DNA from: Ensifer sp. IC4062
GTDB taxonomy: Bacteria; Pseudomonadota; Alphaproteobacteria; Rhizobiales; Rhizobiaceae
Assembly (NCBI RefSeq): GCF_020193575.1
Contig: NZ_JADYVD010000054.1
Location: 1 to 51,077, forward strand
DNA length: 51,077 nucleotides
Direction of reading: 5' to 3'
Positions within the stretch are counted from its first letter, which is position 1; each line of letters opens with the position of its first letter. This document shows positions 36,219-44,780 of the stretch, one piece after another. Under the pieces are notes generated by a model. It worked only from the letters and a program-made list of their open reading frames with translations, did not search any database and was not told where the DNA came from. Both the position numbers and the translations under genes were made by a program.

Positions 36219-37628
36219 ATGGAGAAGCAAAGGCAGGGTAGACTATGTGACCCCGTCGAGCAGGTAGGTGCATATGACACTACTGGTTCGCTCGATACGA
36301 ATGTTGCAGACGGATTCACATTGGTGGCGGTTGGCGACCTGATCGTAACGCGAGCGCTTACCAAGGGAAACCATCCAGGATTTGGTGCCATCGTCGAGAC
36401 CCTCCGCGAGGCTGATGTCACTTTCGGCAATATGGAAACCAATATTTTTGACGCCCGGTCGTTCACGGGGAGCCCGCAAGCCGAACATGGCGGTGCCTAT
36501 CACGTAAGTGTTCCGGAACTTGGTCCTGACTTGAAGGCGATGGGATTCAACCTTGTAAGCTATGCGAACAATCACACGTTCGAATGGGGCGCCGAGGGAA
36601 TGCGCGAGACCTGTCGGGCCCTCGACGAAAACGGGATCGTCTATGCCGGCGTTGGGGAAAACCTTTCGCAGGCTGGCGCTGCCCGCTTTCTGGAAACCCC
36701 CCGCGGAAGAGTTTCCTTAGTGTCGTTTGCCTCCACGTTCACACCGATGTCGCGTGCCTGCGATCCGGCCGGTGAGGCGCCAGGCAGGCCAGGCGTCAAT
36801 GCCCTTCGACTGCGTGAAGACATCACCGTACCCGAGGCGATGTTCGATAATCTGCGGCAAGTGCGCGATGCTCTGCCGTATTACAATCCTGCACATGGCG
36901 ATCCGGACTGTGTCACGATTGCCGGAGCCAGGTTCAAGTTAGGTGACGAGGTTGGCTACAGTTACCAGCCCGACCCTGCGGACGTCACCCGCATTCTCCG
37001 CAATGTGCGTCAGGGTAAGCAGTTCTCAGACTTCTGCATAGTCACCAACCATGGACACGAGCCAGGGAATTGGTCTCAGCTGACGCCTGACTACGAGCAG
37101 GCCTTTGCACGCAAGATGATTGATGCCGGCGCCGACGTCTATATTGTGCATGGGCCGCATCAACTCAGAGGTATCGAGATCTACAAAGGCCGGCCGATCC
37201 TTTATAGCGTCGGAAACTTCATTATGGACGACCTCCGGACACCGACGGGTGCCGATATGTACGCCGAATATGGCCGAGATCCGCGTGTTCACACCGATGC
37301 CGAGGTGACAGTCAGTGAAATGTCGAAAGAATACGCGGCGGACCTCGGATTCCGCGACCCCGTCTTCTACGAAAGCATCGTCACCATCTGCCGTTTTGAG
37401 CAAAATCAGCTCGTCGAACTGCGACTCTATCCGATAGACCTTGGCCACTCCAAAAGGTTTGCCAACAGGGGCGTTCCAAGTTTCGCTGCTCCGCCATTGG
37501 CAAGGTCTATTCTGCAGCGCCTTCAGAAGCTCTCGGAGCCGTTCGGAACAGAAATCATGATCGAGGAAAGTGTTGGTATTGTTAAGCCGTTTGACCGCTC
37601 CGGGTTATCTGCGGGCTCCAACTCATGA
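36219..37628 (+). CDS. CapA-family protein (metallophosphoesterase-like fold)
   Basis: 469 aa from the ATG at 36219 (GGAG 8-9 nt upstream). The PGA_cap domain starts TLVAVGDLIVTRAL (D40), then VTFGNMETNIF (N71, E73), SYANNHTFEWGAEGMRETCR (N117, N118, H119), CIVTNHGHEPGNW and HGPHQLRGIEIYKGRPILYS, VGNFI. These are the metal-binding positions of the CapA/PgsA fold. Known relatives take part in poly-gamma-glutamate synthesis or have unassigned roles. This one has no signal peptide or membrane anchor, unlike capsule-linked CapA, so it is probably a soluble hydrolase. Its position after a peptide transporter and an M20 amidohydrolase on the same strand suggests a catabolic role (inference). Confidence 0.82.
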   Translation: MEKQRQGRLCDPVEQVGAYDTTGSLDTNVADGFTLVAVGDLIVTRALTKGNHPGFGAIVETLREADVTFGNMETNIFDARSFTGSPQAEHGGAYHVSVPELGPDLKAMGFNLVSYANNHTFEWGAEGMRETCRALDENGIVYAGVGENLSQAGAARFLETPRGRVSLVSFASTFTPMSRACDPAGEAPGRPGVNALRLREDITVPEAMFDNLRQVRDALPYYNPAHGDPDCVTIAGARFKLGDEVGYSYQPDPADVTRILRNVRQGKQFSDFCIVTNHGHEPGNWSQLTPDYEQAFARKMIDAGADVYIVHGPHQLRGIEIYKGRPILYSVGNFIMDDLRTPTGADMYAEYGRDPRVHTDAEVTVSEMSKEYAADLGFRDPVFYESIVTICRFEQNQLVELRLYPIDLGHSKRFANRGVPSFAAPPLARSILQRLQKLSEPFGTEIMIEESVGIVKPFDRSGLSAGSNS

Positions 37629-37689
37629 GAAAGTGGAGCCAATATTTGTAACGCAACAATGAGATTTTCACCTGCAGTCCGCAAGAGCG

Positions 37690-38130
37690 CTGGTCTGTCG
37701 AGCAATTCAACACCCACGTATCGCCGGACGGCAATGTCCAATTCGGGCGCTATTTCTACTCCGTGCCGAACAGCCTCATTCGAGAGCAGGTCGATGTCTG
37801 GGCCACGAGCCGAACGACTCTTTGTCAGGGGCAAGCGCGTCGCCGCCCCGCCGGTACGGTGGAGTCCTCTTCGGAACCGATCCGGCTCACATGCCCAGTT
37901 CGTACCGCCGTTACCTCGATGGTTGCCCGAGCGCTTCCGGCGCTGGACTCTCTCGATAGGTCCGCAGACCGGGGGCTCGTCATCGCCGTATTTGCGAGCA
38001 GGTCGTATCCGAAACAGGGCTTCAGAACATGCTCGGCATTCTCAAGCTCTACCAGGCGATCGACACCAGCGGCGATACAACCGAAACATCAGCTGCAAGT
38101 ACGCCCGCCGCGGAGTCGCCTTGGTCGACG
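37690..38130 (+). pseudogene. IS21 IstA C-terminal relic
   Basis: Pieces in shifting frames: VSPDGNVQFGRYFYSVPNSL, REQVDVWATSRTTL, VRGKRVA, HMPSSYRRYLDG, then PQTGGSSSPY in place of an expected GPQTEALI..AV, QGFRTCSAF against a family-type QGFRTCLGIL, and LGILKLYQAIDTSG. This is the C-terminal part of an IS21-type transposase of a subgroup different from either IS21 in this window. No DDE core and several frame changes. A dead remnant marking an old insertion. Confidence 0.65.
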
Positions 38131-38169
38131 CTGACAGGCAGACGCGACGACAGAATGATGCTGCGTCGG

Positions 38170-38234
38170 ACGACACTCGATTGTCTCTGGACAATTTGGA
38201 GGATCTTCCCATCAATCCTATCAAGTGCGAACAT
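38170..38234 (-). pseudogene. 5' fragment of an Lrp/AsnC-type regulator gene
   Basis: A near-ideal ribosome site, AGGAGGG, lies 7 nt before the ATG at 38234. The product begins MFALDRIDGKILQIVQRQ, matching the start of Lrp/AsnC proteins (LDRIDxKILxxLQ). Homology is lost after about 18 residues and the rest of the HTH is absent, so the gene was cut here, presumably by the IS21-type insertion whose relic adjoins it. Residues before it (MWDHRTVWVSETGQQLLQ) may be the tail of another broken gene that I cannot name. Confidence 0.4.
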
Positions 38235-38426
38235 GTAAGTACCCTCCTTTCCGATGGTGAGGCGCCCAGCTTTGGAATATAGCTGCAGTAATTGCTGGCC
38301 CGTCTCGGAGACCCATACCGTGCGATGGTCCCACATTCCACCGCCATAAGTCGCGCCGGATCGAAGAGCCGCAAGTCGTGGCCGTGGTCAGCGAGAGCCT
38401 GGATTATGTGCTCTGGGTCGCATGTC

Positions 38427-39194
38427 TCAGCGCAGAATCGAACGAATAAAACTACTCAGACGTGGGCTTTCTGGTCTATCAAAGATTTGATCCGGCGGAC
38501 CAGACTCGATGATGTGCCCATCAGCCATGAAATGAACTACATCTGCGAGTTTACGAGCGAAGCCCATTTCGTGAGTTACGATGATCAGGGTCATACCTTT
38601 ATTGGCTAGTCCGCGGATGGTATCCAGAATTCCAGTGACAAGCTCAGGATCGAGTGCTGAAGTTGGTTCATCAAACAGGATTACCTTCGGGTGCATTGCA
38701 AGAGCTCGCGCAATGGCTACTCGCTGCTTTTGGCCACCAGAGAGCTGATCCGGATAATAGTCAACTTTCTCGCGTAGGCCCACGTCCCCCAACAACCGCA
38801 TGGCGTCGGCTATTGCTTCCTCCCGGCGACTTCCCTTGATTTGGATGGGACCTTCGATAACGTTTTGCAAAACCGTCTTGTGGGCAAAAAGGTTGAACTG
38901 CTGGAACACCATAGGCATGTGACTGCGCGCGGCCCGAAGTTTCTTCTCGGGCGCAACATAAAAGGCGCCGTTGCGCATGCCGCAAAGTGTTTCGCCCTCG
39001 AATTTAATCGTACCAGCCGTTGGCGTTTCCAGAAAGTTAATACAACGGACGAGAGTTGACTTCCCGCTCCCGCTGGGGCCAATCAGGAACGCCACTTCTC
39101 CCAAGCGAACTGACAGGCTGACGCCTTTCAAAACGTTGAGAGCGCCGAAAGATTTGTGAAGTTCCTCGATTCGCAACAATGGTTGACCAGTCAC
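38427..39194 (-). CDS. Polar amino-acid ABC transporter ATP-binding protein (GlnQ/HisP type)
   Basis: 255 aa. Walker A is LIGPSGSGKSTLVRCI, the Q-loop is MVFQQFNLFAHKTVLQNV, the signature is QLSGGQKQRVAIARAL, Walker B is VILFDEPTSALDPELV, and the H-loop is IIVTHEMGFARKLADVVHFM. All are typical of the PAAT family. It overlaps the permease gene by 4 nt. It powers uptake of the ligand delivered by the binding protein encoded two genes upstream. Last gene of the leftward operon. Confidence 0.94.
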   Translation of the reverse strand: MTGQPLLRIEELHKSFGALNVLKGVSLSVRLGEVAFLIGPSGSGKSTLVRCINFLETPTAGTIKFEGETLCGMRNGAFYVAPEKKLRAARSHMPMVFQQFNLFAHKTVLQNVIEGPIQIKGSRREEAIADAMRLLGDVGLREKVDYYPDQLSGGQKQRVAIARALAMHPKVILFDEPTSALDPELVTGILDTIRGLANKGMTLIIVTHEMGFARKLADVVHFMADGHIIESGPPDQIFDRPESPRLSSFIRSILR

Positions 39195-39904
39195 GATGCC
39201 GCAACCTCCCCTGACAGTGATTTCGGCAGCCCGCGTTTGTGCCGGAGATGCTTAGGCGTAAGGGCACGCTCGATCGAATGTACAACACGCGACGCAATAA
39301 AACTCAATGCAAAGTATATCATCGCTACCATCATGTATATTTGCATGGTTTGAAACGTGTTTGCGATCAGGATCGTCCCGTTCCGTAGCAATTCATTTAC
39401 GGCGATGAATGACACCAGCGACGAGTCCTTAAGCAAGGCGATGAAGTACCCGCCAACTGTGGGAACAGCGATGCGTAATGCTTGCGGTAGAATGATTCGA
39501 CGGTATGTCATGATCTGGGACATGCCAATCGATTTTCCCGCTTCCCGCTGACCTGCGTCGATCGAGATAATGGCCGATCTGAAGACCTCCGAGAGGTACG
39601 CGCCAAGGTTCAGGCTTAGTCCAAGCGTTCCTGCCCAGAACCCCGGCAGTCTGATGCCAATCTCCGGGAGCGTGAAGTAGATCACCATCAACTGAACTAT
39701 TAGAGGCACGTTGCGCCAAATCTCGACATATGCCGCCAACGTCCAGTTCACCGGCTGAATGCCGCTTAGGCGTCCGAGCGCCACACCCATACCAATGATC
39801 AGGGCGCCGGTCATGCTCAGCACCGAAATCTGTAGAGTAACGAGAGCTCCCTCGAGCAAGAACGGGAGATACTTCGGCAGCAACACCGTGAAGAACTCAT
39901 ACAT
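39191..39904 (-). CDS. Polar amino-acid ABC transporter permease (HisM/GlnP type)
   Basis: 237 aa with five predicted membrane helices. It shows the family N-terminal TLQISVLSMTGALIIGMGVA, IWRNVPLIVQLMVIYFTLPE, and the EAA loop GQREAGKSIGMSQIMTYRRI, ILPQALRIAVPTVGG. It probably works as a homodimer because only one permease gene is present. The start at 39904 is 18 nt after the binding-protein stop. Confidence 0.93.
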   Translation of the reverse strand: MYEFFTVLLPKYLPFLLEGALVTLQISVLSMTGALIIGMGVALGRLSGIQPVNWTLAAYVEIWRNVPLIVQLMVIYFTLPEIGIRLPGFWAGTLGLSLNLGAYLSEVFRSAIISIDAGQREAGKSIGMSQIMTYRRIILPQALRIAVPTVGGYFIALLKDSSLVSFIAVNELLRNGTILIANTFQTMQIYMMVAMIYFALSFIASRVVHSIERALTPKHLRHKRGLPKSLSGEVAAS

Positions 39905-39922
39905 CGAGAGAGCCCCGCAGAT

Positions 39923-40780
39923 TTACTTCATAAGATGGATCTGATCGTCGTCCCAGACCCCATATTTTTCGATGATCTTTTTGCGGGTTCCATCTGCATC
40001 CATGGAGGCCAGCGCATCGTTGATCGCTGCCAGCAGCGCAGGGCAGTCCTTTCTCACGCCAATGGCGAGACCACCGAGCTTGTAGGGTGCCTTGGCCTCT
40101 GCCTCAGCCCACTCTGGCTTTGGTCGGTAAGGCATACGGTCCCCAAGGGTTCTCAGGTCGTTCATACCCTCTTGTTGGCCGTAAAGAGTCGCTTGGTCCA
40201 AAACGACTGCATCGACCTGACCGTTTCGCAAGGCAACAAACGGGGCGCTGAAGTCATTGAAATCAAGCACTCTTGCCGCCTTACCTTCTTCAACCAGCAT
40301 GTGTGCATTGATGGAATCAAAGCTGCCCAGCGTCGATCCGATGGTTTTGTCCTTTAGGTCCTCTGGTGTCTTGATCGGCGAGTCCTTCTTAACGATTACG
40401 ACGTCATAAAGAAGAAAGTATGGATTAGAATAGGTAATGCCGGCGCTCTTAGCACGCTCTTGGGTTGTGCCCATTCCTGAAAGGATTATGTCCCAGCGAC
40501 CCACCTTCAGGCCCGGAATCAGCGAAGTCCATTCTGTGATCTCGTAGGTTTGTTTTGTTACACCGATCCGCTTTCCAATTTCCTGGAAAAGGTCCCACTC
40601 AAGGCCTGCATACGAGCCGTCCTGGTTTTTCCAGACAAAGGGCTTGACGCCCATAATGCCGTTGCCGGCTTTTATTTCCCCGGCTTGCCTGACATCATCG
40701 AGACACTCGGCGCTTGCCGCTGAAACGCTAAGTAAGAACAGCGTGGTTGCGATTGCGAAGGAGGCTATTCGATGTTTCAT
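39923..40780 (-). CDS. Polar amino-acid-type ABC transporter, periplasmic binding protein (SBP family 3)
   Basis: 285 aa with a Sec signal MKHRIASFAIATTLFLLSVS, cleaved around ASA/EC. The mature part has the SBP_bac_3 pattern: GEIKAGNGIMGVKPFVWKNQ, GLEWDLFQEIGKRIG, WDIILSGMGTTQERAKSAGI, LKDKTIGSTLGSFDSINAHM. The ligand-pocket Arg normally found in TxxR is seen here only as TTQERA. AAAGGGGAATGAAATG gives a good ribosome site. It lies between the amidase and permease genes, so the transported compound may be the amidase substrate or its product (inference). Confidence 0.92.
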   Translation of the reverse strand: MKHRIASFAIATTLFLLSVSAASAECLDDVRQAGEIKAGNGIMGVKPFVWKNQDGSYAGLEWDLFQEIGKRIGVTKQTYEITEWTSLIPGLKVGRWDIILSGMGTTQERAKSAGITYSNPYFLLYDVVIVKKDSPIKTPEDLKDKTIGSTLGSFDSINAHMLVEEGKAARVLDFNDFSAPFVALRNGQVDAVVLDQATLYGQQEGMNDLRTLGDRMPYRPKPEWAEAEAKAPYKLGGLAIGVRKDCPALLAAINDALASMDADGTRKKIIEKYGVWDDDQIHLMK

Positions 40781-40833
40781 TTCATTCCCCTTTCTTTGTT
40801 ATGCTGTTAGTTAGCGGCGGGCACCCCACCGCT

Positions 40834-42258
40834 TCATGATCGTGACTCGCTTTTCCGGATGAGTTCGGAACCTCTTGGCGGCGTTAGCCGTCCAAGACGG
40901 GTTTCAAGGATGTACGCTACCGAGAGCACAAGCGGGTCATTGTAGCGGGCTCCGACAAGTTGGAGTCCTACCGGGAGCCCATTTTCATCAAGGCCCGCGG
41001 GCAGCGATGCGGCTGGCTGTTGTGTTAGATTGAAGGGGTACGTAAACGGTGTCCAGTCGACCCACCCGGTTACAGACTCGTTAGGCACATTCTGACCGAC
41101 CGGAAACGGCGGCACCGGGATAGTCGGAGTGACGAGCAGATCGTACCTTTCGTGGAATTCGGCCATTCGGGCCGAGATCTCATAGCAAGCCTGTTGTGCA
41201 TCCTGGTATGAGGCACAAGTAAGCGCCCGACCTTTCTCAGCGCAATCAAGAAAGCCGGGGTCTAGCAGCGATCTCCGTTCCGGCTCAATAGAAGAGTAGA
41301 TGCGAGCCGCTCCTGCAAACCACAGCGTCGCCCAAACGTCGATGGGGTTGTCAAAGCCAGGATCTACATGTACGACTTCTGCGCCAAGGGCTTCGATCTG
41401 ACCAACAGCGGCATCCGTGACCTTGGCAATCTCGGGCGCGACATTGCCGTAACCCATATTCCGACTATAAGCGATGCGAAGTCCTGACAGCGTTGCTCCT
41501 GGCGCTACCGATGTGCCGGGGTACGCAGGGGCAGCCCATCCGTCGCGTGGATCTGGTCGCGAAATGACGGTCATCATTAGGATAGCGTCAGTGACCGTAC
41601 GCGTCATAGGACCAAGGTGAGCCAGGCCAGTCATCACGCTGAAGGGCCACACCGGGACATAACCGAAGGTGGGTTTGAATCCAAATGTTCCTGTAAAGCT
41701 TGCCGGAATTCGGATAGAACCCCCACCATCACTTCCCTGATGCAGAAATCCCAGATTGAGGGCCGCCGCGACGCCGGCGCCCCCGGACGATCCACCTGGA
41801 GTCAGGTCGGGGTTCCAGGGATTTCGCGTGAAGCCATGCACGCGACTGTCAGTCACACCTTTCCATCCGAATTCCGGAGACGTCGTTTTTCCGATAAGGA
41901 TCGCACCCGCCTCTCGCATGCGGGCTACGACCGGCGCGTCAACATCCCAAGGGCCATCGTCCCGAACCGCGGCGGACCCGCGTACAGTTGGCATTCCCCG
42001 GGTCAGGCTGAGTTCCTTAATAGTGGCGGGAACGCCGTCCAACGGGCCAAGCGGCTCACCGCGCATCCAACGAGCTTCGGACTCTTGAGCGGTCCGCCTC
42101 GCTTCTTCATCATTTACGAAACAGAACGCATTGAACGTTGGGTTGGCCGCATCAATGCGCTTAAGGCAGTCATCAATTACTTCAACAGGGGATGCATGTC
42201 GGTTCCTGTATAACTCGATGCATTCGCTGGCAGTGAGATCTTCAAGGGTAATTTGCAC
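40834..42258 (-). CDS. Amidase-signature family hydrolase
   Basis: 474 aa, starting at GTG 42258 with GGAG 10 nt upstream. The Ser-cisSer-Lys triad is clear: K81 in GVPATIKELSLTRG, S157 in TPGGSSGGAG and nucleophile S181 in GSDGGGSIRIPASFTG. The substrate end contains NLTQQPAASLPAGLDENGLP, VGLQLVGARYNDPLVLSVA. It hydrolyses a carboxamide, releasing ammonia or an amine, in the cytoplasm (no signal peptide). It lies 40 nt after the RidA-like gene and 53 nt before the binding-protein gene, in one operon. Substrate unknown. Confidence 0.92.
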   Translation of the reverse strand: MQITLEDLTASECIELYRNRHASPVEVIDDCLKRIDAANPTFNAFCFVNDEEARRTAQESEARWMRGEPLGPLDGVPATIKELSLTRGMPTVRGSAAVRDDGPWDVDAPVVARMREAGAILIGKTTSPEFGWKGVTDSRVHGFTRNPWNPDLTPGGSSGGAGVAAALNLGFLHQGSDGGGSIRIPASFTGTFGFKPTFGYVPVWPFSVMTGLAHLGPMTRTVTDAILMMTVISRPDPRDGWAAPAYPGTSVAPGATLSGLRIAYSRNMGYGNVAPEIAKVTDAAVGQIEALGAEVVHVDPGFDNPIDVWATLWFAGAARIYSSIEPERRSLLDPGFLDCAEKGRALTCASYQDAQQACYEISARMAEFHERYDLLVTPTIPVPPFPVGQNVPNESVTGWVDWTPFTYPFNLTQQPAASLPAGLDENGLPVGLQLVGARYNDPLVLSVAYILETRLGRLTPPRGSELIRKSESRS

Positions 42259-42298
42259 TATGATGTCTCCGCAACTTGCTTTTAGTTTCCAGCCAAGC

Positions 42299-43525
42299 CT
42301 AGCCCTGCGCTACACCCCAAATCTCCACGGTATTGTCATCGTCATGCATCTTGGGCTTGGGAACGAGCGTCATTGGAGGCAATGCGCCGCCAACACACTC
42401 ACTTAGCGTCCTAGCGAATTCGACCGTTTCCTCCTCCGTTCCCAAGGAGGTGAAGTAGCAAACCATCAATTTCAGGTCTGCGGACGAGCGACCGAAAGGG
42501 CGCAGTAGGTCTTCGATATAGCTCATCACGAAACGCGTTTGGGGAAGAAGCTGACCCGGAAGCACCCAGACACCGTCATTACTGAAGGGCTTCCACGGAA
42601 CTTGGCCACCGAGCCAGATTGTGTCCCGCAATCTTATAGCTTGGCGGTAAGGCGCCCATATCGGCCAATCCCAGACGCGCTCTGGCCAGTGGTCTTCGCG
42701 CGGGATGTATTTGTCTAAGCCATTGCGGGACGCCCGCATCGCCATAACCTCAACCTTTGTTACGGCTCCTTCTGGGTTCAGACGGTGAGCGGGCACCACC
42801 GTGGCCACAGGCCCGGGCTCTCGGAAGTGACTCAGTCGCGCTTGCGCCATCGGCGCCCAGTCGGCTAGGTCCCCACCAAAGTAATATCCCTCCAACTTCA
42901 CGCAGTCCTGGAAGGATGCGCCAAGGTCAGCAAGGGTCTTGCCGTGGATACCCATGATGCCGTGACTCTGGGCTACGCCCTCGCCTGCATGTTGCAGTTC
43001 GCCCATTTCGTCTTCGGATACGCGGTTCGCGACAGCGATAAATTCTCCGGCTCTGAGTCCGCCGGTCACAATCCGATCTCCAAAGAGGTCTTGCCACCTA
43101 GTGGGAACTGGTCGTGGTGTTGATCGGGCGTCACCGAGCCTCCGCCAACCTCGCTGAGCGATAGCTTGGATTTGCACTTTTTGCCCAGAAAAAGGTTGCA
43201 TCGGTTCGGCCATAGCGCTGATAACCGGCATCGGGTCTGCTTCGAAGAGGCGTGCAAGTTTCGCGATGATCTGCCAATCATCTTTCTCGGAGGTGTGATG
43301 TACCTTTAGACGCACAACGTCATTCAGCGAACATGTCTCGGCCTGCAGCGCGTAGCTCAGATTGGCGATCGCGCCCTCAATTTGCCTGTCGAGGCTGTCT
43401 GGATTCCGGATACGTCCCGCCTCGTTGAAGTCACCGACCCCGCCGACAAAGCTCAGTCTTCCAGCGCTCGCTGACAGATGATGCTCGCGAGCCACTGGGA
43501 GCCGCCAATTTGAATTTGCCACCAC
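42299..43525 (-). CDS. Protein with three tandem RidA/YjgF-type domains
   Basis: 408 aa from GTG 43525 (GGAG 6 nt upstream; GTG 43522 also possible); an upstream TTG at 43582 is less likely. Three Rid folds occur in series at about residues 11-126 (RLSFVGGVGDFNEAGRI...), 151-266 (FIAVANRVSEDEMG...KVEVMAM) and 293-408 (IWLGGQVPWKPF...VEIWGVAQ). Single-domain RidA is about 128 aa and deaminates 2-aminoacrylate and other imines using a conserved Arg in PARS. Here the matching positions read PVIS, PVAT and PPMT, so no domain has that Arg. It may be a ligand-binding or different-chemistry member. First gene of the leftward operon and next to operator site 1. Confidence 0.82.
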   Translation of the reverse strand: MVANSNWRLPVAREHHLSASAGRLSFVGGVGDFNEAGRIRNPDSLDRQIEGAIANLSYALQAETCSLNDVVRLKVHHTSEKDDWQIIAKLARLFEADPMPVISAMAEPMQPFSGQKVQIQAIAQRGWRRLGDARSTPRPVPTRWQDLFGDRIVTGGLRAGEFIAVANRVSEDEMGELQHAGEGVAQSHGIMGIHGKTLADLGASFQDCVKLEGYYFGGDLADWAPMAQARLSHFREPGPVATVVPAHRLNPEGAVTKVEVMAMRASRNGLDKYIPREDHWPERVWDWPIWAPYRQAIRLRDTIWLGGQVPWKPFSNDGVWVLPGQLLPQTRFVMSYIEDLLRPFGRSSADLKLMVCYFTSLGTEEETVEFARTLSECVGGALPPMTLVPKPKMHDDDNTVEIWGVAQG

Positions 43526-43595
43526 TCTTTTCTCCGGCCGGTTCGAGGTAAACCCCACGTGCGTTTTCCTGCACACGCGCAATCGTAATTGAGGA

Positions 43596-43627
43596 TATGT
43601 TCAGACATAGTCTTATGTACGAACATA
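43596..43627 (-). promoter_or_regulatory. Double-dyad operator 1 with -35 box, upstream of the RidA/amidase/ABC operon
   Basis: Two 14-bp dyads, TATGTTCAGACATA and TATGTACGAACATA, are separated by 4 bp (GTCT). Each fits TATGTnnnnACATA. On the minus strand TTGACA (43635-43630) is a strong -35 directly before the site; a -10 is probably ACTATG or GACTAT around 43612-43606, so the site fills the promoter spacer. The same 32-bp layout occurs at 44793-44824. TGTnnnnACA suits GntR/HutC proteins, and such a gene lies between the two sites. Confidence 0.75.
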
Positions 43628-43908
43628 TTTGTCAAGGTACTTTCGAAATTTCAGGCCAACAGCGAGCCGCGCTATCTGATGACGCAACATCGAGCCTGTA
43701 GGAGCACAGACAAACCGTCTCGGGCATCGTTGTCGCAGCGTCGTGGGCGCATCATGTTTGCGCCCGTATCTCCACGGTTTGCATGCAGTGAAGCATCCGT
43801 ACGCCCGCAGACTCTTGTGGAAACGCAATACATCCGGTGTTCGTTGGGAAAATCAAACTCGACGAACCACCAGATAAAGGTAGACTACCTGCACCCGGTA
43901 CGGCTGTT

Positions 43909-44658
43909 CTACAGGTCGCCGGTGTCTCGCCGCGTCAGTCGCGTCGTGTACTGATACCGAGCTGCAGGGTGATAGCTGAGTGATATCTCCACGAGCGATG
44001 CCGGGCTTAAGAGATATTGCCTTCGAATCTCTAGAGCGTGGTCGCCCGGTTTGGCTAGTAGGGGCGGCGCCATATGATCGGGTAGCCCGCAAGCGGAAAT
44101 GTCTTGGCGAATTTCTATTATTCGTCGGCCAGCGATACTCTCGATCAGTTCACCAAAGATTCCATGGAAGTCTTCGAGGCGAGGGGCGACTTTTGCGGAA
44201 AATGAGACGTCTATGTAGACGTCGGTCCAGCATATCGGCAGTGCATTGTCATCCCCAAGTATTCGGCGAACGCTCGAAACTTTCAGCCATCGACTACCAG
44301 GTTTGCAGCCGAGCTTCCCAGCCAATTCATGGTCCGCAATAACCTCGTCCACATGTTGAATTTGACGCTGCGTCGCTGCACCGAATTGCTGGATGGCTTC
44401 AATCGAACTTAACGACATTGCAAATGCCCGGCCATCAGATTGAATGCTGTTAGCTTCGACCCGCGTGCCGGCATTTTTCTTGCGGCTGATAAGTCCTGCC
44501 GCGAGCAATTCGCGCATAGCCGCTCGGATAGTCGAGCGGCTTACTTTGAACTGATTTGCAAGCTCGACTTCTTTTGGAAGAAGGCTCCCAACGGAGTACC
44601 GCCCCTGGGCAATAGCTTCGGTTAATTCCCGTGCAATAGCTGCATACCGTGTTTGCAA
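43909..44658 (-). CDS. GntR/HutC-family transcriptional regulator with UTRA domain
   Basis: 249 aa, starting at TTG 44658 with AAGGA 8 nt upstream. The N-terminal winged HTH is RYAAIARELTEAIAQGRYSV, LLPKEVELANQFKVSRSTIR, AAMRELLAAGLISRKKNAGT. The C-terminal UTRA effector domain includes WLKVSSVRRILGDDNALPIC and the ending LVEISLSYHPAARYQYTTRL. HutC-type proteins usually repress catabolic operons and let go when a pathway metabolite binds UTRA. Flanked by two matching operators (43596 and 44793), one for each arm of the cluster, which makes it the likely regulator of both. Confidence 0.92.
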   Translation of the reverse strand: MQTRYAAIARELTEAIAQGRYSVGSLLPKEVELANQFKVSRSTIRAAMRELLAAGLISRKKNAGTRVEANSIQSDGRAFAMSLSSIEAIQQFGAATQRQIQHVDEVIADHELAGKLGCKPGSRWLKVSSVRRILGDDNALPICWTDVYIDVSFSAKVAPRLEDFHGIFGELIESIAGRRIIEIRQDISACGLPDHMAPPLLAKPGDHALEIRRQYLLSPASLVEISLSYHPAARYQYTTRLTRRDTGDL

Positions 44659-44780
44659 TCGTGTGATCCTTGCTTTCTACGACTAGCGCCGGTGCGCATA
44701 CACAGCCGTGGCTACCCTGGACTAGGTTCCACCATGCTCATTGGCGCTGCTGTTGGCCAGTTCAAATTTCAAAATTCGCC

